DNA from: Ruminococcus_C sp963590855
GTDB lineage: Bacteria; Bacillota; Clostridia; Oscillospirales; Ruminococcaceae
Assembly: GCA_963590855.1 (NCBI GenBank)
Contig: CAVAQT010000005.1
Location: forward strand, 34,784 to 98,783
Direction of reading: 5' to 3'
Length of the DNA stretch: 64,000 bases
In this document: positions 57,570 to 64,000 of the stretch, piece after piece
Layout: every line of letters begins with the position of its first letter
How positions within the stretch are numbered: the first letter of the stretch is position 1
Program-made: the position numbers and the translations under genes
The notes under the pieces: generated by a model
What the model was told of the DNA's origin: nothing
The model's database searches: none
What the model saw: only the letters and a program-made list of their open reading frames with translations

Positions 57570-59432
57570 TTAAACTTCCTTGAAGTCTGCGTCTACCACG
57601 CCGTCGTCATTTGCACCGCCGCCCTGGCTGCCGCCGTTCGGATCCGCACCGCCGAAGCCTGCGCCGCCCATGTTCGGGTCTGCGCCCGGCTGACCGCCGT
57701 TCTGCTGATAGATCTTGGAGGACAGTGCATAGAATGCCTGCTGCAGATCATCCGACTTTGTCTTGATGGCTGCGGCATCATTGCTGCTGACTGCGCTTCT
57801 CAGGTCAGCGATCTTGGTTTCGATCGCGGACTTTTCGTCTGCCGGAACCTTGTCGCCAAATTCCTTCAGCGCGTTTTCGCACTGGAAGCACAGGCTCTCT
57901 GCATTGTTCTTGGTGTCTACCTCTTCCCGGCGCTTCTTATCCTCTTCGGCATACTGTTCTGCTTCCTTGACAGCCTTGTCGATATCATCCTTGGACATGT
58001 TGGTAGAAGCAGTGATCTTGATATCCTGCTCCTTGCCGGTGCCCAGATCCTTTGCGGTAACATGCACGATACCGTTCTGGTCGATGTCGAAGGTAACTTC
58101 GATCTGCGGTACGCCTCTCGGAGCCGGTGCGATGCCGTCCAGACGGAAGGTGCCCAGCTGCTTGTTGTCCTTGGCGAACTCACGCTCACCCTGGAGGACG
58201 TTAATGTCTACTGCGGACTGGTTGTCAGCTGCGGTAGAGAAGATCTGGCTCTTCTTGGTCGGGATAGTGGTGTTTCTCTCAATGATCTTGGTGCATACAC
58301 CGCCCATGGTTTCCAGACCCAGGGACAGCGGTGTAACGTCCAGCAGCAGCAGACCGTCCTTGACGTCGCCGCCCAGGACGCCGCCCTGATATGCAGCACC
58401 CAGTGCAACGCACTCGTCCGGGTTGATGCCCTTGAACGGTTCCTTGCCCAGCTTCTGGCGAACCGCTTCCTGTACTGCCGGGATTCTGGAAGAACCGCCG
58501 ACCATCAGGATCTTGTTCAGATCAGACGGAGACAGACCGCTGTCGGACAGTGCCTGCTGTACCGGGCCCATGGTAGCATCTACCAGATCCTTGGTCAGTT
58601 CGTTGAACTTTGCAACTGTCAGATTCATATCCAGGTGCTTTGCACCGGTTGCATCTGCTGTAATAAACGGAATGTTGATGTTGGTGGTCGTAGTAGAGGA
58701 CAGTTCGATCTTTGCCTTTTCTGCGGCATCCTTCAGACGCTGTACTGCCATCTTGTCAGCAGACAGGTCGATGCCCTCGGTCTTTTTGAACTCCTCGACC
58801 ATCCAGTTGATGATGCGCTGGTCAAAGTCGTCGCCGCCCAGACGGTTGTTGCCGGCGGTAGCCAGTACCTGCTGTACGCCGTCGCCCATCTCGATGATGG
58901 AGACATCGAACGTACCGCCGCCCAGGTCGTATACCATAACTCTCTGGTCGTCTTCCTTATCGATACCGTAAGAAAGTGCAGCAGCAGTCGGCTCGTTGAT
59001 GATACGCTTTACCGTCAGACCTGCGATCTGTCCTGCGTCCTTGGTTGCCTGACGCTGAGAGTCGGTGAAGTATGCCGGAACGGTGATAACTGCCTCTGTT
59101 ACCGGCTGACCCAGATATGCTTCTGCATCTGTTTTCAGCTTCTGGAGGATCATTGCGGAGATCTCCTGCGGTGTATACTTCTTGCCGTCGATATCCACTT
59201 TATAGTCAGAACCCATGTGACGCTTGATCGAAGAGATCGTGCGCTCCGGGTTTGCGATTGCCTGACGCTTTGCGGTCTGACCAACCAGACGCTCGCCGGT
59301 CTTGGAGAAGCCCACAACAGACGGGGTCGTTCTTGCGCCCTCGGCGTTGGGGATTACGACTGCGTTGCCGCCTTCCATAACGGCAACACAAGAGTTTGTT
59401 GTACCCAAGTCAATACCAATAATCTTTCCCAT
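57570..59432 (-). CDS. dnaK: Chaperone protein DnaK
   Basis: DnaK is the Hsp70 chaperone that binds exposed hydrophobic peptides with ATP. The 620-residue protein has the ATPase signatures IGIDLGTTNSCVAV (about 4-17), VYDLGGGTFDVSI (about 168-180) and LMVGGSSRIPAVQEAV (about 307-322), then the peptide-binding domain and a Gly/Gln-rich C-terminal tail ending DDGVVDADFKEV. It is 108 bp downstream of a lipoprotein gene that interrupts the usual grpE-dnaK order, and it precedes dnaJ. Confidence 0.99.
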   Translation of the reverse strand: MGKIIGIDLGTTNSCVAVMEGGNAVVIPNAEGARTTPSVVGFSKTGERLVGQTAKRQAIANPERTISSIKRHMGSDYKVDIDGKKYTPQEISAMILQKLKTDAEAYLGQPVTEAVITVPAYFTDSQRQATKDAGQIAGLTVKRIINEPTAAALSYGIDKEDDQRVMVYDLGGGTFDVSIIEMGDGVQQVLATAGNNRLGGDDFDQRIINWMVEEFKKTEGIDLSADKMAVQRLKDAAEKAKIELSSTTTTNINIPFITADATGAKHLDMNLTVAKFNELTKDLVDATMGPVQQALSDSGLSPSDLNKILMVGGSSRIPAVQEAVRQKLGKEPFKGINPDECVALGAAYQGGVLGGDVKDGLLLLDVTPLSLGLETMGGVCTKIIERNTTIPTKKSQIFSTAADNQSAVDINVLQGEREFAKDNKQLGTFRLDGIAPAPRGVPQIEVTFDIDQNGIVHVTAKDLGTGKEQDIKITASTNMSKDDIDKAVKEAEQYAEEDKKRREEVDTKNNAESLCFQCENALKEFGDKVPADEKSAIETKIADLRSAVSSNDAAAIKTKSDDLQQAFYALSSKIYQQNGGQPGADPNMGGAGFGGADPNGGSQGGGANDDGVVDADFKEV

Positions 59433-59540
59433 AGTAAATCTTCCTTTCTGTATCTCCGTTTCCCCTGCGGAAAACGGGCAGATTTTTCAAAATAAATGAT
59501 AATTTATTTGAACTGTCCTTTGGGGACAGGGATTTTTGCA

Positions 59541-60152
59541 TCAAAGCCAGAACTCGCTGCGCAGTGCAGTCAGTTCCTCAGCGGATGCCGCCGCGCCGTC
59601 ATCGTGTTCCAGAGTCGCTGCATAATTGCAGCCCATATCTCCGGTGATGCCATACAGTGCAGAGACACCGGTCTCTTCCCACTGGCAAAGGCAACAGCCT
59701 GCATCCAGCAGTGTCACTGTCACGCCGGATATTTGTGACATGGAATCCACGATCTCCTGCGCATCCTGAAACGTGGGCTGGATCTCCATCAGAATGCTCA
59801 CTGTTTCCTGCTTTTCCGCATTGTACAGCTGATACTGATAGGTGTTTTCCGCCATCTGGATGGCTTTCCATTCCCATTGTTCCTGCACGCTTTCCGGCGG
59901 TGCATACAGTGTCAGTTCCGGATGTTGCTCTGCCATCGCCGCGGCAAATGCAGTATAGCTGTCGAAGCTCTGCTGCTGTACCTCTGCGGCAGTGGTTTCT
60001 GCGGCTTCTGTCACCGGCTCTGCGGTGGTTTCCAGTGCCGGAGCGGTGGTGCTCCCGGTGGGCTGTTCCAATTCTTTGGAATCACACCCGGTCATCCACG
60101 CCATGGTCAGCAGCATCGCTGCCGTCATGAGGGACGCTGTGTGCTTGTTCAC
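59541..60152 (-). CDS. Lipoprotein within the hrcA-grpE-dnaK operon
   Basis: The 203-residue product has a type II signal peptide (MTAAMLLTMAWMTGCD; lipid Cys about 23), a Thr/Glu/Ala-rich linker (about 28-60), and a C-terminal globular part of about 140 residues with VTLLDAGCCLCQWEETGVSALYG near 155. I recognise no family. It starts 15 bp after grpE and is co-directional with hrcA, grpE, dnaK and dnaJ, so it is probably under HrcA control. An envelope-stress role is inference. The ATG is preceded by AGGAGG. Confidence 0.8.
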   Translation of the reverse strand: MNKHTASLMTAAMLLTMAWMTGCDSKELEQPTGSTTAPALETTAEPVTEAAETTAAEVQQQSFDSYTAFAAAMAEQHPELTLYAPPESVQEQWEWKAIQMAENTYQYQLYNAEKQETVSILMEIQPTFQDAQEIVDSMSQISGVTVTLLDAGCCLCQWEETGVSALYGITGDMGCNYAATLEHDDGAAASAEELTALRSEFWL

Positions 60153-60167
60153 TTCGTTTCCTCCTGC

Positions 60168-60758
60168 CTACACAGAAACGGCAACCATTGCCGGACGGAT
60201 GAGGCGGTCTCCCAGCAGATATCCCTTCTGGAATACCTCGCAGACCTTGTCGCTCTCATAGTCGCTGTCGTCCACCTGCTTGATGGCGTTGTGTACATTG
60301 GGATCGAAGGTCTCGCCCAGTGCCGCGATCTCTGTCACGCCCAGCTTTTCAAATGCCTTCTGGATCTGTGCAAAGGTCAACTCCACGCCCTTTTTGTAGT
60401 TCTCGTCGGTGCAGGGTGCTTCCAGTGCCCGTTCAAAGCTGTCCATGACGTTCAGCAGTTCCTTGACACAATCCACCTTGGCATCGCCGTAGATCTTTTT
60501 CTTTTCTTCGGTGGTGCGGTTGCGGTAGTTCTGATACTCTGCCATCAGCCGCAAGTGCTGATCCTTCTGATCCGCCAGTTCTGCTTCCTTCTGTGCCAGA
60601 GCATCCTTGAGGTCTTTTTTCTTTTTCTTTTTGTCGTCCTTGGTTTCTTCTGCCTTGGTCTCCGGTGCAGCAGTCTCTTCCGGCGCTTTCTCTGTCTTTG
60701 CGTCCTCCGGCTGTTCCGCAGCGGTCTCCGGCTGTTTGGTTTCCTTTTCGTCTGCCAT
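60168..60758 (-). CDS. grpE: Nucleotide exchange factor GrpE
   Basis: GrpE releases ADP from DnaK. The 196-residue protein has a long Lys/Glu-rich N-terminal tail (about 1-60), a coiled-coil region and the conserved NYRNRTTEEKKKIYGDAK (about 80-97), LLNVMDSFERALEAP (about 103) and C-terminal VFQKGYLLGDRLIRPAMVAVSV. I place the start at ATG 60758 with AAAGGA ten bases upstream; an in-frame GTG three codons earlier overlaps that site. Gaps of 16 bp and 15 bp to neighbours support an operon. Confidence 0.96.
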   Translation of the reverse strand: MADEKETKQPETAAEQPEDAKTEKAPEETAAPETKAEETKDDKKKKKKDLKDALAQKEAELADQKDQHLRLMAEYQNYRNRTTEEKKKIYGDAKVDCVKELLNVMDSFERALEAPCTDENYKKGVELTFAQIQKAFEKLGVTEIAALGETFDPNVHNAIKQVDDSDYESDKVCEVFQKGYLLGDRLIRPAMVAVSV

Positions 60759-60774
60759 CACAAACACATCCTTT

Positions 60775-61851
60775 CTATTGTTCCAGTTTCTGTCCCGGGA
60801 TTTTTTTCTCTTCTGTCATCCCCAGTTCCGGAAGCGGCGCGCTGTCCTCCTCCGAAATCAAGTGTGAGATCTTTTCGGTAAAATATTCAATATACGGGAT
60901 CACCTTTGCGTAGTTCAGCCGCATGGGCCCGATCACGCCCAGCGATCCGGCGGTGTGATCGCCCTTCTGATACTTGGACACGATCATGCTGGAATTGCCG
61001 ATGACAAAATCATTGCCCTCCTCCCCGAACATCACCTTGATGCCCTGGAAGGAATCGTCCAGCAGTCCGGAAAGCTCATTCTTATGGAGAATGAACTTTG
61101 CCACCTCCGCCTTGTCCAGGTCGTCACAGGAGAACAGGTTCTGCTCACCGGTGACATACAGCTCATTCTGCTGCAGATCCTTGGACATCTCGCAGATGCC
61201 CTGCACCAGCGGGCTGAGGGTCATCATATATGTGCCCATGGCGGTGACCATCTGTTCCAGCTTCTCTTCCGACAAGTCGGAGACCGAAACGCCCTCCAGG
61301 TTCTCTTCCATAAAGTGCTTGAAGAAATCCATGTGCTCATGGGTCAGGTCAAACTGCAGGCGGCAGGCACGGTTTTTGATCTTGCCGTCCGATGTGATGA
61401 GCAGCACCACATACATCCGCTTTCCCGTGGGGATCACATCCACCTTGGAGATCACGGAATACTTCGGCGCGAAGTTGGAGACTACCGTGGCACACTTGGT
61501 GATTTGAGACAGCGCCGTGGTGGCACTCTGCAAGATCAGATCCTCTGTCAGCTGTGACTCGTCTCCCAGCATCTCATCCAGCCGCTCCCGTTCTTCCTCC
61601 GGCAGCGAACTGTCTGCGCCGATCTCTTCGATATACATCCGGTATCCATTAAAGGTAGGCACACGCCCTGCGGACGTGTGAGGCTGCTCCAGATAGCCCA
61701 GCTCCTCCAGTACCGCCATATCGTTCCGGACAGTTGCCGCAGACACATGAATGTCCGGCAATTGTGAAATGGTCTTTGACCCCACTGGCTCGCCGGTCCG
61801 AATATAAAGATCGACTACCGCCGATAATATTCTACGCTTTCGTGCATCCAC
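60775..61851 (-). CDS. hrcA: Heat-inducible transcription repressor HrcA
   Basis: HrcA represses class I heat-shock operons by binding CIRCE. The 358-residue protein has the N-terminal winged helix (DARKRRILSAVVDLYIRTGEPVGSKTI, recognition helix HVSAATVRNDMAVLEELGYLEQPHTSAGRVP, about 35-65), a GAF-like middle and a dimerisation end. I use GTG 61851, because AAAGG is nine bases before it; an ATG three codons further upstream directly abuts that site. A CIRCE box at 61889-61915 gives autoregulation. First gene of hrcA-grpE-lipoprotein-dnaK-dnaJ. Confidence 0.95.
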   Translation of the reverse strand: MDARKRRILSAVVDLYIRTGEPVGSKTISQLPDIHVSAATVRNDMAVLEELGYLEQPHTSAGRVPTFNGYRMYIEEIGADSSLPEEERERLDEMLGDESQLTEDLILQSATTALSQITKCATVVSNFAPKYSVISKVDVIPTGKRMYVVLLITSDGKIKNRACRLQFDLTHEHMDFFKHFMEENLEGVSVSDLSEEKLEQMVTAMGTYMMTLSPLVQGICEMSKDLQQNELYVTGEQNLFSCDDLDKAEVAKFILHKNELSGLLDDSFQGIKVMFGEEGNDFVIGNSSMIVSKYQKGDHTAGSLGVIGPMRLNYAKVIPYIEYFTEKISHLISEEDSAPLPELGMTEEKKIPGQKLEQ

Positions 61852-61888
61852 TGTAACCATCCTTTCTGGCAGATTCACTTTTAAAGTG

Positions 61889-61915
61889 TTAGCACTCAAT
61901 CTCTCTGAGTGCTAA
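61889..61915 (-). promoter_or_regulatory. CIRCE operator of the hrcA-grpE-dnaK operon
   Basis: TTAGCACTC and GAGTGCTAA are perfect inverted arms with a 9-base spacer, the CIRCE consensus. It lies between the promoter and the hrcA start, so HrcA should repress its own operon and groESL together. Confidence 0.98.
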
Positions 61916-61919
61916 TATA

Positions 61920-61948
61920 AATTTACCATGATTCCCGGCGATTGTCAA
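61920..61948 (-). promoter_or_regulatory. Promoter of the hrcA operon
   Basis: On the minus strand TTGACA (61948-61943) and TAAATT (61925-61920) are 17 bases apart, directly ahead of CIRCE. Confidence 0.75.
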
Positions 61949-62071
61949 GCGCTTTTTCAAAGTTTGTAGGGTTGCACAAAATATAGTTCTGGATTCTGTA
62001 TAATTTGTGCTTATTTTAAGATGAACCACAAAATTTCACTGATTAGTCACCTAAATATTTTTCAAAATAGG

Positions 62072-62100
62072 TTGACACAACGGATTTGCTGTGCTATAAT
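62072..62100 (+). promoter_or_regulatory. Perfect sigma-A promoter of bioY
   Basis: TTGACA at 62072-62077 and TATAAT at 62095-62100 are 17 bases apart. The 42-nt palindrome at 62130 lies about 30 bases past the -10, within the leader. Confidence 0.88.
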
Positions 62101-62129
62101 AAGGGACGTTGCAGCATTAGCACACTCTT

Positions 62130-62171
62130 AGGGCTTGTTTGAAAAATCCGTACATTTGTCAAACAACCCCT
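62130..62171 (+). repeat. 42-nt palindromic repeat, copy 2 (bioY leader)
   Basis: Its left arm is identical to copy 1 at 13828; the three differences all lie in the right arm and make this copy a better palindrome (AGGGCTTGTTTGA against AGGGGTTGTTTGA). It is within the bioY leader downstream of a perfect promoter, and can fold as a hairpin in the RNA. Confidence 0.85.
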
Positions 62172-62228
62172 GGCAGACTCCAGACAGCGTGCCGCCTGCG
62201 AATCCCAATCCAGAAAGGAATTTTTCTC

Positions 62229-62831
62229 ATGAAAGAACAAGCACAAACCAGTACCGCTGCCGCATCGGAGATGACGGCAAAGAAAACACAGCATCAAAAA
62301 ATCGTTGCGATGGTGCAGATCGCACTGTTTGCGGCGATCATCGCTGTCTGCTCCTGGATCCAGATCCCGATGACCGTTCCCTTTACCATGCAGACCTTTG
62401 CCGTATTCTGTGCCCTCGCCACTCTGGGCGGCAAGGGCGGCACGATCTCTGTCCTGATCTACATTGTCCTGGGCGCAATAGGCGTTCCGGTGTTTGCCGG
62501 CTTCACCGGCGGCGTGGGCATTCTGTTCGGCACGACCGGCGGCTATATCATCGGCTTTTTGTTCACCGGACTGATCTACTGGCTCATCACCCATTTCCTG
62601 GGCGAAAAGCTGCCGGTCATGATCCTGGCGCTGGTGCTGGGGCTTGCGGTATGCTACGCCTTTGGCACAGCGTGGTTCATGATCGTCTATGCCAAAAATT
62701 CCGGTTCTGTGGGACTGCTGACCGCACTGGGCTGGTGTGTATTCCCGTTCATCCTGCCGGACTGCGTCAAGATGGCGCTGGCGATCCTCATCGGCAAGCG
62801 CCTGCCGAAGCGGCTGATCCAGCGTGTATAA
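62229..62831 (+). CDS. bioY: Biotin transporter BioY
   Basis: BioY is the substrate-specific S component of the ECF biotin importer. The 200-residue protein has a polar N-terminal tail, six TMs from about residue 27, and the signatures IQIPMTVPFTMQTFAVFCALATLGG (about 45-69) and GTTGGYIIGFL near 101. The start at 62229 has AAAGGA upstream. No energy-coupling genes (ecfAT) are near, so those subunits are elsewhere. I see no BirA-type operator. It overlaps the DUF1284 gene by 8 bp. Confidence 0.93.
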   Translation: MKEQAQTSTAAASEMTAKKTQHQKIVAMVQIALFAAIIAVCSWIQIPMTVPFTMQTFAVFCALATLGGKGGTISVLIYIVLGAIGVPVFAGFTGGVGILFGTTGGYIIGFLFTGLIYWLITHFLGEKLPVMILALVLGLAVCYAFGTAWFMIVYAKNSGSVGLLTALGWCVFPFILPDCVKMALAILIGKRLPKRLIQRV

Positions 62832-63207
62832 GCTGCGTCCGCACCATGGGCTTTGTTCGGCGTTTTTCTGCGGCCACGGCTACAGCGAGGCTTTTACCGC
62901 CAATATGACTGACGTGCTCCGCCGGTTTCGCCGGGACGACCCGTACCTCACCCTCACGGTGGGCGAGGACTGCATCTGTCAGAGTTGTCCCCACAATTGC
63001 GCCCATGTCTGCGATGCCGCCGAAAAGGTGGCACGCTATGACAATGCGGTGCTCTCCTGCTGCGGACTCTCTCCGGGCAGCGTCCTGCGGTGGAGCGCAT
63101 TCTGCCGCCGGGTCGATTCGGAGATCCTGGATCGCGGACTGCTCCGGGAGATCTGCGGAGACTGCGCCTGGATCTCTATTTGTGAAAAAGGAAACCGAAA
63201 CCGATAG
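62824..63207 (+). CDS. DUF1284 cysteine-rich protein
   Basis: The 127-residue protein begins YKLRPHHGLCSAFFCGHGYSEAF and carries CICQSCPHNCAHVC (about 49-62), LSCCGLSPGS near 77 and CGDCAWISIC near 110, giving the DUF1284 cysteine pattern that suggests an iron-sulfur or zinc site. It starts with GTG at 62824, overlapping the bioY stop by 8 bases, so translation is coupled. The function is unknown; redox or cofactor metabolism is a guess. It ends in a terminator. Confidence 0.88.
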   Translation: MYKLRPHHGLCSAFFCGHGYSEAFTANMTDVLRRFRRDDPYLTLTVGEDCICQSCPHNCAHVCDAAEKVARYDNAVLSCCGLSPGSVLRWSAFCRRVDSEILDRGLLREICGDCAWISICEKGNRNR

Positions 63208-63209
63208 CC

Positions 63210-63252
63210 AAAGACCGGATGCCTCTGCCGCAGGTGCCCGGTCTTTGCTTTT
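63210..63252 (+). terminator. Terminator of bioY-DUF1284
   Basis: AAAGACCGG and CCGGTCTTT pair around an inner GCCTCTG/CAGGTGC-type stem, with TTGCTTTT after it. Confidence 0.75.
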
Positions 63253-63349
63253 GGATGCCGTGCAGAAATTTCGTATTATATTTTTCATATAATGCGATTA
63301 ATATGTGCACTAAAACATTCTTTAAATTTATGATTACATTTTATTTTTA

Positions 63350-63378
63350 TTGACAAATCTAATTTAATATAATATGAT
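63350..63378 (+). promoter_or_regulatory. Promoter of the AT-rich secreted protein gene
   Basis: TTGACA at 63350-63355 and TATGAT at 63373-63378 are 17 bases apart, about 60 bases before the TTG start. Confidence 0.7.
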
Positions 63379-63439
63379 TAGTATAGGAATTATCATTGCT
63401 TCAATACTAAAATATATTTATTTTTAAGGAGTGTTTCTA

Positions 63440-64000
63440 TTGAATAAAAAACTAAAATTAAAAGCCCTTCTTTGCTGTTGCATAAGTTCTGCTCTTATTT
63501 TATCGCCATATGCGACAATGAAAAGTCACGCCGCAAGTGGTTTAAACATTGACGCGTACATGGATACTACCTATACAGCAATTTATGGTGTTCCATCGTC
63601 CTTTCTTGACAGGTTTCCCGAAATCATACGCCGAACATCCGGATATTATAACGTTTGCGGCGCAAGAGTAAATATCTCATTTTCATCTCAAAAGCTTTTA
63701 AGAACATCCGCAAGGGTGTGTGCCGAAAATTCAAGCAACATTGAAAACACAATAAGAAATGGCTGTAAGTGCTATACAAATTCTCAATGCGAAAAAGGCA
63801 TCAGCCATCACAATAATGCTGAGATTTTTCGTAATTCTTTTTCTTCACCAACTTCCAGTAATTCTGCCACATGGTTGATAACAGCTACATCGATTTGTGG
63901 TCATAATGGAACAAGTGGCTCACATCATGGACTCAATGGAGTTGCTTGGTCAGAACGAAAAATTTTAACCTGTGATTATGACTTTAAAATGGATGAAGGT
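63440..64000 (+). CDS. Secreted protein, 3' end cut off by the window (TTG start)
   Basis: The open frame starts with TTG at 63440, eight bases after AAGGAG, and runs in frame to the window edge (187 codons). Residues about 5-33 form a signal peptide (LKALLCCCISSALILSPYA). The mature part has many Cys, His and Ser residues, for example SGYYNVCGARVNISFSS, RNGCKCYTNSQCEKGISHHN and ICGHNGTSGSHHGLNGVAW. It is AT-rich, unlike most of the window. The paired cysteines and His-rich stretch suggest a disulfide-bonded extracellular enzyme, perhaps a zinc protease whose HExxH motif would lie beyond the edge, but no family is recognised. Confidence 0.72.
   Translation, partial: MNKKLKLKALLCCCISSALILSPYATMKSHAASGLNIDAYMDTTYTAIYGVPSSFLDRFPEIIRRTSGYYNVCGARVNISFSSQKLLRTSARVCAENSSNIENTIRNGCKCYTNSQCEKGISHHNNAEIFRNSFSSPTSSNSATWLITATSICGHNGTSGSHHGLNGVAWSERKILTCDYDFKMDEG

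Noticed and set aside
58062..59495. A 477-residue plus-strand frame opposite dnaK.
   Set aside because: dnaK is certain from its motifs and the antisense frame has no ribosome site, no family match and Cys/Leu-rich shadow composition. Such long antisense frames follow from the codon bias of dnaK.

Overview
The window looks like a chromosomal segment of a cellulosome-bearing, low-G+C-lineage gut Clostridia, most like Ruminococcus (R. champanellensis / R. flavefaciens type). The reasons are Firmicutes-style AGGAGG ribosome sites, near-consensus sigma-A promoters, two CIRCE/HrcA sites, YnzC-, TmcAL- and NrdR-type genes, a moderately GC-rich coding background, and four secreted proteins with dockerin-like calcium-binding repeats. 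The genus is an inference from gene content; no rRNA is present. I see no phage, no CRISPR array and no complete insertion sequence.

Layout. 1-7 kb: dtd, sirtuin and YjbQ genes, two tandem tRNA-Ser genes, a lone sugar-ABC ATPase (msmK type), rsuA, and an operon of a TIM-barrel protein, nrdR and a small membrane protein. 7-10.5 kb: secDF and ung. 10.5-19 kb: a large orphan protein, then a folate/B12 methionine block (metF, a free-standing MetH reactivation domain, metH) interrupted by a GNAT gene and a zeta-toxin-like pair, then an AI-2E-type permease. 19-24 kb: purA, a gap with a probable small RNA and a palindromic repeat, a LytTR/DUF3021 pair and a dockerin metalloprotease. 24-29 kb: an orphan sugar-binding lipoprotein and a response regulator / histidine kinase / HtrA module resembling CssRS-HtrA. 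29-32 kb: groESL under CIRCE. 32-38.5 kb: an LtaS-like sulfatase, a hotdog thioesterase, cdd, ackA and tmcAL. 38.5-45 kb: a C39-like peptidase, TrmN6, MATE pump, RsmI and a dockerin papain-like protease. 45-50.5 kb: feoB with a previously untracked 51-residue Gln/Asn/Asp/Cys protein behind it, a MITE-like repeat, a HAD phosphatase, a GH13-DUF1653 fusion and an HD hydrolase. 50.5-56 kb: an ECF sigma / DUF4179 pair, a methyltransferase, a striking cluster of DnaA-box-like 9-mers, a lipoprotein and two dockerin proteins. 56-62 kb: hrcA-grpE-(lipoprotein)-dnaK-dnaJ. 62-64 kb: bioY, DUF1284 and the start of an AT-rich secreted protein cut by the window edge.

The genes most worth attention are the DnaA-box-like array (53.5-53.8 kb), the small protein behind feoB (44.85-45.0 kb), the cohesin-like plus dockerin-like protein (55.0-55.9 kb), the lipoprotein embedded in the heat-shock operon (59.5-60.2 kb), the two families of short repeats (42-nt palindrome at 13.8 and 62.1 kb; MITE-like element at 47.4 kb with remnants at 47.3 and 57.4 kb) and a short minus-strand transcription unit at 20.7 kb.
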